Origin: Lichenicoccus sp963693035
GTDB lineage: Bacteria; Pseudomonadota; Alphaproteobacteria; Acetobacterales; Acetobacteraceae
NCBI GenBank assembly: GCA_963693035.2
Contig: CAXMMQ010000004.1
Location: 334,616 to 398,615 of the forward strand
DNA: 64,000 nt
Reading direction: 5' to 3'
The notes under the pieces were generated by a model that ran no database searches, was not told the DNA's origin, and saw only the letters and a list, made by a program, of their open reading frames with translations. Both the position numbers and the translations under genes were made by a program. This document shows, piece by piece, positions 17,263-26,195 of this stretch. Position 1 is the first letter of the stretch; each line of letters starts with the position of its first letter.

Positions 17263-18310
17263 GCCTCACAGCCTCGACGAGGGCTGCGACATGCTCCGGC
17301 GGGGTTTGCGGCAGAACCCCATGGCCGAGATTGAACACATGCGGCCGCCCGCGCACCGCCGTTCGGATTGCCTCGACAGCGTCAGCGAGCGCGCCGCCAC
17401 CGGCGAGCAGGGCAAGCGGGTCGAGATTGCCCTGGGTCGTGATCCCGGGAGGCAGCAGGGGCGCCGAAACCTCAAGGTCGGTTCCGGTATCGAGGGCGAC
17501 CGCCTGAATACCAGTCCTTGTCGCGTATCGGCCAATCGAGACGCCCCCCAGGCGCGGGAAACCGATGACCGGGATCGTCGGATGCCGGGCGCGCACAGCC
17601 TGAACGATCGCCTGCGCGGGAGCGATGACATGGCGGGCGAATTGTCCAGGCGGCAGCAATCCGGCCCAACTGTCGAACAGCATGACCGCTTCGGCGCCGG
17701 CTTCGATCTGCGCGCACAGCATGTCCGCGGTGGACTGCGTGAGCAACGTCATCAACCGCTCGAACAGCGCGGGCTCCGAGTAGGCCATCAGGCGCGTACG
17801 AGCGAACTCCCGGGAGCCGCCACCATCGACCATGTAGCAAGCCACCGTGAACGGAGCGCCGGCAAATCCGATCAGCGCCGTTACGCCACCCGGCGCCACT
17901 CCCGCGCCGGCCGGATCGTCGAGCGCCACACGCAGTAGTCGCAACGCCTCCATGACCGGCGCCGTCCGCTCGACGACGCGCCCAGGATCCAGCCTAGCCA
18001 GGTCCGCTTCGCTGCGTATGGGCTCGAGCACGGGGCCGGTGCCATCGACGAAATGCAGGCTCTGCCCCATCGCCCAGGGCAGGATCAGGATATCGCTGAA
18101 CAGGATGGCGCCGTCCATGCCGAAGCGGCGGATCGGCTGCAGCGTCAGTTCGGTTGCGATATCAGGTGTCATGCAACGGGTGATGAAGTCGGCCTGCGCC
18201 CGCATGGCGCGGAACTCGGGCAGGTACCGGCCGGCCTGTCGCATCAGCCACACCGGCGGCGGCCAGACGGCTTCGCCGCCCAGCGCACGCAGCAATCGCT
18301 TCGTGGTCAT
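17255..18310 (-). CDS. hemE: Uroporphyrinogen decarboxylase
   Basis: HemE decarboxylates uroporphyrinogen III to coproporphyrinogen III. The signature PVWLMRQAGRYLPE is at residues 19-32. SDILILPWAMGQ, GFAGAPFTVACYMVDGGGS and the C-terminal NLGHGVLPQTPPE are intact in 351 residues. In Caulobacter and Rickettsia, oriC lies directly beside hemE, and the region upstream of this gene has origin-like features. It heads the minus-strand group hemE-HAD-hemJ. Confidence 0.96.
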   Translation of the reverse strand: MTTKRLLRALGGEAVWPPPVWLMRQAGRYLPEFRAMRAQADFITRCMTPDIATELTLQPIRRFGMDGAILFSDILILPWAMGQSLHFVDGTGPVLEPIRSEADLARLDPGRVVERTAPVMEALRLLRVALDDPAGAGVAPGGVTALIGFAGAPFTVACYMVDGGGSREFARTRLMAYSEPALFERLMTLLTQSTADMLCAQIEAGAEAVMLFDSWAGLLPPGQFARHVIAPAQAIVQAVRARHPTIPVIGFPRLGGVSIGRYATRTGIQAVALDTGTDLEVSAPLLPPGITTQGNLDPLALLAGGGALADAVEAIRTAVRGRPHVFNLGHGVLPQTPPEHVAALVEAVRHG

Positions 18311-18609
18311 CGCCTCTCGCTCGTCCCCAGCAGCCTGTCTCTCCTCTAAACCTGAAAGAAGAAGAAAGAAATGGAGTGGTAGGTGTAGATCCCTGTGGAA
18401 GACGGGGTACCCGCAGTTAGCAAAACGTACCCCGACTTCCCCACAGGGTGTACAGAATTCAGCTCCTTGCGGCGTCGACGGAGTTGGAGATTATCCAGAA
18501 AGCGCCGACAGGCTCCTGTGTACAACCCCCCGTACGCGGGTCGCGGCCATTCATCAACACGACTCCGCCACCCGGAGCATCGCTGCTTTTTATCCCCAAG
18601 TACCCCGTT
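18311..18609. other. Candidate chromosomal replication origin (oriC)
   Basis: This roughly 300 nt gap between divergent hemE and maf holds five 9-mers close to the DnaA box TTATCCACA: 18394-18402 (reverse), 18437-18445, 18491-18499 (one mismatch), 18517-18525 (reverse) and 18590-18598 (one mismatch). The first two lie in the arms of a large inverted repeat (18391-18410 with 18427-18448, one mismatch and a 2 nt bulge). An A/G-rich run (18354-18371) lies near hemE. Location beside hemE and 5.7 kb from parS agrees with alphaproteobacterial origins. It has not been tested by GC skew. Confidence 0.6.
18391..18448. repeat. Inverted repeat within candidate oriC
   Basis: Arms of 20 and 22 nt pair across a 16 nt centre, with a single mismatch and a 2 nt bulge. 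Each arm carries one DnaA-box-like 9-mer and a GTACCCC/GGGGTAC motif; GTACCCC occurs a third time just before maf. It could form a cruciform or bind a dimeric protein. Confidence 0.7.
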
Positions 18610-18621
18610 ATGCTGGACTGC

Positions 18622-19272
18622 ATGTTCAAGCCCGATCCTTCAGCAGTACTTGCAACGCGGGGTTTGCAGACCGCCGGGTCTTGCCTCGTGCTCGCAAGCG
18701 GGTCGGCGATCCGATCGGCTCTGCTGCGTAGCGCTGGCATCGCCGCCGAGGTGGTTGCGCCGAGGATCGACGAAGGCGAGATCAAGCACCGAGCGCGCAC
18801 GGAACATCGCACGCCGGAGGGGACGGCTCTCCTGCTTGCCGCCGCCAAGGCCCGCCAGGTGGCCGTCTCGCGTCCCGACGCCCTCGTCATCGGTGCCGAC
18901 CAGTTGCTGGTCATCGAGCAGCGCTGGTTCGACAAGCCCGTGGATCTGGACAAGGCGCGGCTGCAACTGCTGGCACTGCGTGGCCGGACGCACGTCCTGC
19001 ACACCGCTGTGTGCGTGCAGCGCAATGACCGGCTGGTCTGGTCGCACATCGCGCAGCCGGCGCTGACGATGCGCACGTTCTCGGACGCAACCCTGGATGC
19101 CTACCTTTTCCTCGAAGGCGATCAGGTGCTTGCCAGCGTCGGTGCGTACCGCCTGGAAGGTCCGGGTATCCACCTGTTCGACCGCATCGTGGGGGAACAC
19201 GCCGCGATCCTGGGTTTGCCGATGCTCGCCCTGCTGGCCTGCCTGCGCGACCAGGGCGTTCTGCTCGCGTGA
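18622..19272 (+). CDS. Maf-like nucleoside triphosphate pyrophosphatase
   Basis: The product matches the Maf/HAM1-like fold: LASGSAIRSALLRSAGI at the N terminus, a central GADQLL block, RGRTHVLHTAVCV, and the SVGAYRLEGPG segment of the active site. Family members hydrolyse non-canonical or house-cleaning nucleotides to monophosphates. ATGs at 18610 and 18622 are both possible and neither has a good ribosome binding site; the shorter gives 216 residues. It faces away from hemE across the candidate origin. Confidence 0.85.
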   Translation: MFKPDPSAVLATRGLQTAGSCLVLASGSAIRSALLRSAGIAAEVVAPRIDEGEIKHRARTEHRTPEGTALLLAAAKARQVAVSRPDALVIGADQLLVIEQRWFDKPVDLDKARLQLLALRGRTHVLHTAVCVQRNDRLVWSHIAQPALTMRTFSDATLDAYLFLEGDQVLASVGAYRLEGPGIHLFDRIVGEHAAILGLPMLALLACLRDQGVLLA

Positions 19273-19352
19273 TCAGGCTTGCCTCCCGCCCCCGCCCGGA
19301 CTATATCGCCGCGACCCAAGCGTCTTCCCGAAGGAAGGCTGACCCGACTACC

Positions 19353-19428
19353 GGGGCCATAGCTCAGTTGGGAGAGCGCCTGAATGGCATTCAGGAGGTC
19401 GGCGGTTCGAACCCGCCTGGCTCCACCA
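19353..19428 (+). tRNA. tRNA-Ala (anticodon GGC)
   Basis: Acceptor stem GGGGCCA pairs with TGGCTCC (one G-T), followed by encoded CCA. The T arm is GGCGG-TTCGAAC-CCGCC. The anticodon loop ATGGCAT on stem CCTGA/TCAGG gives GGC, reading GCC. Confidence 0.96.
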
Positions 19429-19577
19429 CCGATATGACGGACGTTGCAGCGCAAACCTGCACTACCGAAACTCCTGCATTTCGTGACAGGTCCGCATCGA
19501 TCGTCTAGGCTGTCACGGTCGGAGGAACGGATCCGGCGGATCCAGGAGTTCCTGTCATCGGCGCCAATGAACGGGCG

Positions 19578-20579
19578 ATGGCTGCATCGAAGGCCGCCGA
19601 CATCATGCTTCGGCGTTTCAGGCAACGTCACCAGAGCAATGATCCGTTGCGTGATTGGCGGCAGGCCGAGCCTACCGCAAAGCCGGCTGCGGCCTTCCTC
19701 GCTATCGCCCTCGATCCGGGTGTCCTTGAGATACTCGACGGAAGGGCTGCCCTCGAGATGGCAGCCGGTGCGGAAGTCTACGGCCGTCGGCTGCACGAAA
19801 CCATCCCAGGGCGCGAGACCTCGCCCGTCGGCGCTGCCGTGGCGACCGTGCTCGCGGCCCTGAAGGACTGGAACGACAACCACAAGCCGCTTGTCGCGAA
19901 AGGCGAATTCGAAAGCGGCGCAGCCGGGGGCCCGGTGATCGTCGCCGACATCTTCCGCGACAAGTGGGCTCGCGTCCGCACCGGCTTTCCCCAGTTCGAT
20001 CCTGCCAGCGCAGCCTTGTGCATGCAGGCGCTTGGCGAGCTCGGAGCCCTGGGACTGGAGCGGAGCGATGAGCCGGAACTGCTCCTGATCGGCGCCTGCC
20101 GCTTTGCCGCCTGGAGCATTTCCGCAAAACGAATGGCCATCACGCCGGCGCAGGCCGACCAGTCCACACAGACGCTCGTGCTGGCGCAGGAATGGTGGTG
20201 GCGCCGGCACCTGCAGGCGCTGGATGTCGGATATACCGGGCCGCTCGGCGCACCCTGGGCGCAGGCGCTCAGCGTCGCGCAGGATGCGGCTGCGTGCAGC
20301 CGGTCGGTGCTGTCGCGCATCGACGGCCCCGGCAGCGACGGTGTCGAAGTGTGGGAACAGGCGGCGATGCGACACGCCTATGCCGCCGTCGCGCTGCGTC
20401 CGGATGCCCTGGCCGATCTCGACGTCGACTCCGCCCGGGATGTCGCTCGCCGGGTCATCTCGTTCGCGTTGGCGGCCGAGACCGGTGCAGACTGGGTCGT
20501 CATGCCGCGATTGCCTGACGGGATCGGTGGCTTGCCGCGCACGATAGCGGCCGGAATGCAACGGCTGGCGCGGGCCTGA
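19578..20579 (+). CDS. Conserved-looking protein of unknown function
   Basis: A 333-residue soluble protein without signal peptide or membrane segments. It is rich in Ala and Trp-containing helices (for example EWWWRRHLQALDVGY) and looks all-alpha. Acidic and basic residues are balanced, and no catalytic motif, metal site or nucleotide-binding loop stands out. It begins 150 nt after tRNA-Ala and is convergent with the downstream PAS-GGDEF-EAL gene. Codon use is like its neighbours. I do not recognise a family. Confidence 0.7.
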   Translation: MAASKAADIMLRRFRQRHQSNDPLRDWRQAEPTAKPAAAFLAIALDPGVLEILDGRAALEMAAGAEVYGRRLHETIPGRETSPVGAAVATVLAALKDWNDNHKPLVAKGEFESGAAGGPVIVADIFRDKWARVRTGFPQFDPASAALCMQALGELGALGLERSDEPELLLIGACRFAAWSISAKRMAITPAQADQSTQTLVLAQEWWWRRHLQALDVGYTGPLGAPWAQALSVAQDAAACSRSVLSRIDGPGSDGVEVWEQAAMRHAYAAVALRPDALADLDVDSARDVARRVISFALAAETGADWVVMPRLPDGIGGLPRTIAAGMQRLARA

Positions 20580-20599
20580 GCCCGGACGCACCTCGCCGA

Positions 20600-23119
20600 T
20601 CAGCAGACGATCGCCACCGGTGCACGGATGGTCTCACCCGCCACCGCGGCCAGATAGACCTCCATCTCGTCGAGGGTCAGCAGCGGCGGGTGCACCATGT
20701 TGCCCCACGCCGCAGCGCATCCGTGTGCCTTGAGGAACGACCACTGCTCCAGGGTGCCGACATGTTCCGCAAGCGTCGAGACCTCCATCTCGGCGGCGAT
20801 CGACAGCAGCGACCGGACCAGGCGGCGACCCGGTCCCGGGCTGGCGATACCCGCGACCAGGCTGCCGCCTACGGTGATCCGGTCCACGGGAAGCTCGAAG
20901 ATGGCCGCCAGCGGTATCGGACCGTGGCCGAGGCCCTCCAGTACCAGTGATAGGCCGCTCGCCCGGATCTGGCTGAAGACGGCCTTGATCGCTGCTGATG
21001 GGCCGTCCTGCACAACCGACACGGGCACCTCAAGTTCGAGGTCGGCCGGCGTCAGACCATGCCGGCGCAGCATCTCGAGCGTGTCGTTAACGAAGGTGGT
21101 CCGCATCAACTGGATGCCGCCGATCTTCAGCGCGACCGGCCCCGGCTCGAGGCCCCGTTGCCGAAGCGCCCGCAGGTGACCGAGGCTCGCAGCCAGTGAA
21201 GCCCGCACCAGCTCGATCACCAGGCCGGCATCGCCGGTTGTCGGAACGAAGTCGGTCGAGACGACCCACTTCCTGCCGTCATGCCAGCGCGCCTGCGCCC
21301 CGAAGCCGGAATGGCCACCTCCTAGCAGCCGTCTTGGCTGGAACGAGACGTTGATCCCGCCGCGAGCCAAAGCGGATCGCAGGCCCGCGCAGCCGATGCC
21401 ATGGAGTTCCGCCGTCTCGGTGTGCGAGGTGTGAAAGAAGCACCAGCGGCCACGTCCATTGCGCTTGGAATCATAGAGCGCCAGATCCGCCGCCTTCAGG
21501 AGGGCATCGGGATCGCGACCATCACGCGGAAAGAGGGTGACGCCGGCCGAACTCGTGATGCTGAGGGTCTGGCCGCTGATCAACATCGGGAGTGCGAGTT
21601 GCGCCTGGATCGCGTCGATGCGGGCGGTGGCGGTGGTCGTTTCGGTCAGGCCCGGCATGATCACCACGAACTCGTCGCCGCCAAGGCGCACCGCAAGGTC
21701 GCGCCCGCGTATCGACGAACGCAGCCGCGCGGCAATCTCCACCAGCACGGCATCGCCAGCACCGTGTCCGAGGGTGTCGTTGATCGACTTGAAGTGGTCG
21801 ACGTCGAACAGCATGAGGGCGCCAGCCACCGGCTGCAGCTCGAGGCCCGGTTCGAGCGAGCTTCGCATGGCATCGACAAAGGCCGCGCGGTTGGCGAGGC
21901 CGGTCAGCGGGTCACGCTGGGCCTGTGCGCGCAGCTTTGCCTCGGCCCGCATCAGTTCCGTCGTGTCACTGCGGACACAGACCAGATAGCCGGTGTCCGA
22001 GCGTCGTTCGCAGGCGAGAACAAAACGGTTGTCGGGAAGCCGCAGCGAACGTGGGCCACTGGCATGGCGTTGCAGTTCGAGATAGCCGGCGGCGAACGCC
22101 TCCTGCTCGTCGGCGGTCGTGCCGGCGTCGGGATACTGGCCATGCGCGACACCGAGCCTGACAAGGTCTTCCAGGGTGCGCCCCGCGATGGCGAAACCGG
22201 CCGAGATCGGGAACATCTCCTTGAAGGCCTTGTTGGTCAGGATCAGTCGGTCCTCGGTATCGTAGGCGGTCACCGCGCTCGGCAAGGCATCCAGGACGTC
22301 GTGCAGCAGCGCCTCGGTCCGCTCGCGAACCTGGGCTTCGCGGAATGCCGCATCTTCCGCCTGGCGACGGGCGGTGACATCGGTTTCGACCGCAATGAAA
22401 CCGGTCAGGCGGCCGAAGCCATCGCGTAGCGGCGTGCACGTCACCGCGATCCAGTATGGCTGCCCGGCGGCCGTATAGTTGACGACCTCCACTTCGAAGC
22501 CGCGGCCCGCTGCAAGACAGCAACGGATGTGGCGCACCGTTTCCGGGTCGGTGTCGGGGCCTTGCAGAACCTGACCCGGAACGCGTCCCAGCATATTGGT
22601 GAGGCTGTAGCCGGTGAGGTGCACGAACGCATCGTTGATCCATTCCGTGCGCCCATCCGGCCCGGTGATCACCACGGCGTTCGTCATCTGCCGGACCACC
22701 ATTGAGAGCCGTTCCGTTTGGTCGGCGAGTTCATGGCGCGCGGTCACATCCTGAAAGGTTCCGGTCAGACGAACCGTCCGGCCACTCTCCCGCTGGGCGC
22801 AGCCGCAGGCCCGGACCCAGATGGAACGACCGCGTGCGGTAATGAACGGCAGCTCGAGGTCCCAACAGGCGCCGCTCTCGATGGCATCGACGACCGCTGC
22901 CCTGATGACCGGTTGCGCATCCGCGCGGTAGAACCTGATCGCCGCCTCGACATCGGGCTGGCGGTCCGGTTGCAGCTCGTGGATGGCAAACGTGATCGCG
23001 GTCCACCGCAACGACCTCGTTGCAAGGTCCAGCTCCCAACCGCCGATGCCGGCGGCCTCCAGAGCTCGGGCAGCGAAATCGGGAGATAGCATCGATCGAC
23101 TGGCTCCGGAGCGAGGCAA
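20600..23119 (-). CDS. PAS-PAS-GGDEF protein with degenerate EAL domain
   Basis: The 839-residue protein has several PAS/PAC segments in its first 400 residues (for example VVITGPDGRTEWINDAFVHLTGYS). A diguanylate cyclase domain follows with an intact active site RLGGDEFVVI near residues 470-480. The C-terminal part is shaped like an EAL domain, but the EAL motif is replaced (GFGAQARW) and the later metal-binding motifs DDFG and KID are absent. It therefore likely makes cyclic di-GMP and may use the dead EAL part as a sensor. No membrane helices were seen. An internal ATG at residue 10 is an alternative start. Confidence 0.88.
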   Translation of the reverse strand: MPRSGASRSMLSPDFAARALEAAGIGGWELDLATRSLRWTAITFAIHELQPDRQPDVEAAIRFYRADAQPVIRAAVVDAIESGACWDLELPFITARGRSIWVRACGCAQRESGRTVRLTGTFQDVTARHELADQTERLSMVVRQMTNAVVITGPDGRTEWINDAFVHLTGYSLTNMLGRVPGQVLQGPDTDPETVRHIRCCLAAGRGFEVEVVNYTAAGQPYWIAVTCTPLRDGFGRLTGFIAVETDVTARRQAEDAAFREAQVRERTEALLHDVLDALPSAVTAYDTEDRLILTNKAFKEMFPISAGFAIAGRTLEDLVRLGVAHGQYPDAGTTADEQEAFAAGYLELQRHASGPRSLRLPDNRFVLACERRSDTGYLVCVRSDTTELMRAEAKLRAQAQRDPLTGLANRAAFVDAMRSSLEPGLELQPVAGALMLFDVDHFKSINDTLGHGAGDAVLVEIAARLRSSIRGRDLAVRLGGDEFVVIMPGLTETTTATARIDAIQAQLALPMLISGQTLSITSSAGVTLFPRDGRDPDALLKAADLALYDSKRNGRGRWCFFHTSHTETAELHGIGCAGLRSALARGGINVSFQPRRLLGGGHSGFGAQARWHDGRKWVVSTDFVPTTGDAGLVIELVRASLAASLGHLRALRQRGLEPGPVALKIGGIQLMRTTFVNDTLEMLRRHGLTPADLELEVPVSVVQDGPSAAIKAVFSQIRASGLSLVLEGLGHGPIPLAAIFELPVDRITVGGSLVAGIASPGPGRRLVRSLLSIAAEMEVSTLAEHVGTLEQWSFLKAHGCAAAWGNMVHPPLLTLDEMEVYLAAVAGETIRAPVAIVC

Positions 23120-23273
23120 TGCGGCGACGCCAACCGGCCGCGTCTTGCAAACTATCGGAATTTCATTACGGAAACGTTAGAATCCCCCACCGAGGCTCGT
23201 GAGTGGTCGCCGAGCCCGGCCTGCGCTAGATCAGGTTCGCCGACGCAGAGACGGCTTCTCCGGAGACCACGAC

Positions 23274-23585
23274 ATGACCAGCACGAGCGCGCCCTTCACC
23301 GTCATTGCAGAGCTGGAGGTCGCTCCGGAGCACAAGGCCGAGTTCCTCGAGGCCTGCCGCCTGGACGGCCTGGGTTCCGTGACGAACGAGCCGGGCTGCC
23401 GCCAATTCGACACGCTCACCCTGGAAGAGGCGCCGAACGACGTCATCTTGTACGAGGTCTATGACGATCGTGCCGCCTTCGACCATCACCTCACCACGCC
23501 GCATTACAAGCTGTTTGCCGCCGCCGTCGAGAAACTCGGCGTGCAGACGCGGCTGGTGCGCTTCCTGGCCCGCATCCATTCCTGA
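23274..23585 (+). CDS. Antibiotic biosynthesis monooxygenase-like (ABM) protein
   Basis: A 103-residue single-domain protein with the ABM ferredoxin-like fold pattern: FTVIAELEVAPEHKAEFLEAC, EPGCRQFDTLT, and ILYEVYDDRAAFDHHLTTPHYKLF. The family includes YgiN, LsrG and small cofactor-free monooxygenases. The ATG at 23274 has a GGAGA motif upstream; the open frame extends further without family match. It is 7 nt from the following ferredoxin-like gene and probably cotranscribed. Substrate unknown. Confidence 0.8.
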   Translation: MTSTSAPFTVIAELEVAPEHKAEFLEACRLDGLGSVTNEPGCRQFDTLTLEEAPNDVILYEVYDDRAAFDHHLTTPHYKLFAAAVEKLGVQTRLVRFLARIHS

Positions 23586-23592
23586 CAGTCCG

Positions 23593-23931
23593 GTGGCAAA
23601 GAAGCCCAGTCAGGCTGCGGCCGACGTCGTCACGCGGCCGACGCCCTGGCTCGACATCCTCGTCGTCTGCCGCAAATGCAGCCGCAAATTGAAGGGCGGC
23701 TATGGCGACAAGGGCCGCGACGAGCTCCGCCACGCGCTGCAGGACGGGCTGCGGGCCATCGGTCGCCGTCGCCAGACCCGGATCATCGAGACCGGGTGCT
23801 TCGGGATCTGCCCCAAAGGCGGCGTCGTGACGCTGCGCGGCTCCGAGCCGCAGCGGATCCTTATCCTGCCGAAGGGACAGTCGACGGCCGCGATGCTCGC
23901 AACCCTCGGCTTCACGGTTCAGCCGGAGTGA
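23593..23931 (+). CDS. (2Fe-2S) ferredoxin domain protein
   Basis: The 112-residue protein has four cysteines in the pattern CRKC ... CFGICPKGGVV, typical of thioredoxin-like [2Fe-2S] ferredoxins. The GTG start at 23593 follows the ABM gene by 7 nt. It would serve as a small electron carrier or cluster-binding protein in the cytosol; partners cannot be told. Its 3' end overlaps the tail of the decayed S9 peptidase gene on the opposite strand by 20 nt. Confidence 0.78.
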   Translation: MAKKPSQAAADVVTRPTPWLDILVVCRKCSRKLKGGYGDKGRDELRHALQDGLRAIGRRRQTRIIETGCFGICPKGGVVTLRGSEPQRILILPKGQSTAAMLATLGFTVQPE

Positions 23932-25451
23932 AGCCGAACACCTCGCCATAGAACGCAAGCTCGAGCGTCAGCAGCCGACGCGTGGTCTCTGCGCGGCAAA
24001 AACCGTGGCCTTCGCCTCCGAACTCGTGCAGCGCATACGGGATGCCGCGATCGCTCATCGCCTGCGCCACGGCACGCGCCTGCCCGATCGGAACCACCCT
24101 GTCCTCGGTCCCATGGAAGAAAATCACCGGGCAGGCGAGCGCATTGAGGTGATTGATCGGTGAACGTGCGGCTTAGGTCGCCGCCGCCTCCGGCAGGCGC
24201 CCGATCAGGCGATCAAGATAGTGCGCCTCGAACCTGTGCGTCTCCGCGGCCAGCGCCGTGAAGTCGCCGATGCCGTAGATGCAGGTGCCGGCCGCGAACA
24301 TCCGCGACCGGGTGAGACAGGCGAGTATGGTGAAGCCGCCGGCGCTGCTGCCGCGCATGGCGATCCTGGACGCGTCCGCCCGCCCGGCTTCGAGCATGGC
24401 GGCACAGGCGGCGATGCAGTCATCGACATCGGCCACGCCCCACGCGCCGTCCAGCGACCGAGATATCGGCGCGGCCGGCGCCAATGTCGTGCGACTGCGT
24501 GATCACGAGGCCTGCGCCGTCGATGCTGCCTCGCATCACCGCAGCCGGCTGCGCCGGTTCCGCCCGCAGCCAGCCGAGGTGGAACGCGCCATCCTCGACC
24601 GGCGCCAGCACGACCGGGCACTCCGCGATCCCTCCGATCGCGAGCGTGCCGCCCTGCCCGGCCACGATATGGATGGCGTGCGTGCGGCCATCCTCGATCC
24701 GGCGGCGAGCAGGCTGTCGTCCGGCAGGAACCCATACAAGCGTTGCCCGAACACCCAGGGTGGCACCCCGATCTCGCGCTGCATCAGACAGATGGCGACC
24801 AGCGCCCCGCCCTCCAGCCGGTAGAGGTCCCATCAGCCATCCCGATCCGAGCAGACATGCAGCATACCGGCGAGAATTTCCGGTTGCAGCAGGGCTTCCG
24901 CGCGATCAAATCCGGCGATGCAACGAGGCCCGGACACGACCGATCCGTCGCCGCGCCGCGCGATCCTCGCCACGAGCAACCGGGTACGCGCACGATGGTC
25001 GCCTGCGGCTCGCCCTCGCGCCGGTGATCCTTGCGCACTGCCAACAGGCTCTTCCCGTCCGGCGCGAACCGCAGGTCGGCATAACGCAGCCCGGCCTGAT
25101 CAGCCAGACCGAGCCGTCGATCCGGTGGCTGAATGCGATCTGCCCGTCACGCGCCGCGTAGGCGCCCCCGCCATATTCATGCACCCGCGAGCCGACATCG
25201 AACGGCTCGCCCGTCACCTCCTCAACGGCACCACCCGGTCCCACGCAACGGCTGAGCACGGTGCGGCCCTGATCCGGACGCGCCTCCAGCCAGTAGAGGC
25301 TGTCCGCATCGGCACGCAGCGACGACAGCGCGCGCAGTCCACCGGCTGCCATCTCGGCCCCGAACGGGGACAACCAGGCCCCGCCTGGCGCCGTCTGCCG
25401 GTCATCCGTATCCGCATCGGCCCGAGGCGCCCCGGCTTCCTGGTCCGTCAT
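23912..25451 (-). pseudogene. Decayed S9-family (prolyl oligopeptidase-like) peptidase
   Basis: From an ATG at 25451, the minus strand begins a plausible S9 peptidase (WLSPFGAEMAAGGLRALSSL, SRVHEYGGGAY). It then changes frame repeatedly through 24.5-25.1 kb. Downstream, one frame carries the nucleophile motif RGSSAGGFT and runs to an in-frame TAA (near 24175), then continues with ARSPINHLNALACPVIFFHG, VVPIGQARAVAQAM and GGEGHGF, the catalytic Asp and His region. The total of 1.54 kb is shorter than a usual gene of about 1.9 kb. Multiple frameshifts plus a nonsense codon show it is dead. Confidence 0.85.
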
Positions 25452-25553
25452 CCCCGGCCTCCCGCGGCGCATGCCGTTCTTCTTGACATGGCCTTCCCCA
25501 GGCGGTTCCTGCAACAGCGCGACGGGTTGGCTGTCGTTGGTCCGGCGGGAACA

Positions 25554-26189
25554 ATGTTTCTTCTCCACCATCTCGACCACCTGTTGCAGCATTACGGCTA
25601 TGGCGTGATCGGCCTGATCGTCATGCTGGAAAGCATGGGCGCGCCTCTCCCCGGCGAGAGCCTGATCATCGGTACCGCAATCTACTGCGCAACGACCCAT
25701 CGGCTGGATATCGTCTGGGTGGTGATCACCGCCATCGCAGGCGCCATCATGGGTGATAATTTCGGCTACCTGATCGGCCACTCGCTCGGCTTTCGCGCGC
25801 TTGCACGCTATGGCCGGCATATCGGCCTGAACGACCAGCGCCTGAAGCTCGGCCGCTACCTGTTCCGCGTGCATGGCGGCAAGGTGGTGTTCTTTGGACG
25901 CTTCATCGCCATCCTGCGCACCTTCGCCGCCCTTCTCGCCGGCGCCAACCGCATGCCCTGGCATAGCTTCCTGCTCTGGAACGCGCTCGGCGGCATCGGC
26001 TGGGCCGGCGGCTACGGCTTCGCCGCCTATTTCCTCGGCCGCCAGGTGCTGCGCATCTCCGGGCCGCTCGGTATTGCCGTCGGCATCGCCGCTGCCATCG
26101 TGGTGATAGCGGCGCTGGCATTTCTCAAGCGCAACGAGGCGCGGCTGACGCACGATGCCGAGCAGGCGGCGAACGCTCAGGAAGCGTGA
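25554..26189 (+). CDS. DedA-family membrane protein
   Basis: The 211-residue protein matches DedA/SNARE-associated proteins: LESMGAPLPGESLIIGTA, GDNFGYLIGH, FFGRFIAILRTFAALLAGANRMPWHSFLLWNALGG and a C-terminal helix. DedA proteins are inner-membrane and affect lipid flipping, proton balance and resistance to cationic peptides. The conserved glutamate (PGES) and arginine (FGRFIAILR) are present. The ATG at 25554 fits the family; upstream the frame is open only because it lies opposite the peptidase pseudogene. Confidence 0.88.
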   Translation: MFLLHHLDHLLQHYGYGVIGLIVMLESMGAPLPGESLIIGTAIYCATTHRLDIVWVVITAIAGAIMGDNFGYLIGHSLGFRALARYGRHIGLNDQRLKLGRYLFRVHGGKVVFFGRFIAILRTFAALLAGANRMPWHSFLLWNALGGIGWAGGYGFAAYFLGRQVLRISGPLGIAVGIAAAIVVIAALAFLKRNEARLTHDAEQAANAQEA

Positions 26190-26195
26190 CTAGAA

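Noticed and set aside
19122..20591. A 489-codon minus-strand frame across tRNA-Ala and the unknown protein gene
   Set aside because: It reads through tRNA-Ala and opposite the better-supported plus-strand gene; composition is shadow-like.
24906..25553. Plus-strand frame upstream of dedA, open from 24918
   Set aside because: The extra N-terminal sequence is antisense to the peptidase pseudogene and has no DedA homology; ATG 25554 matches the family start.
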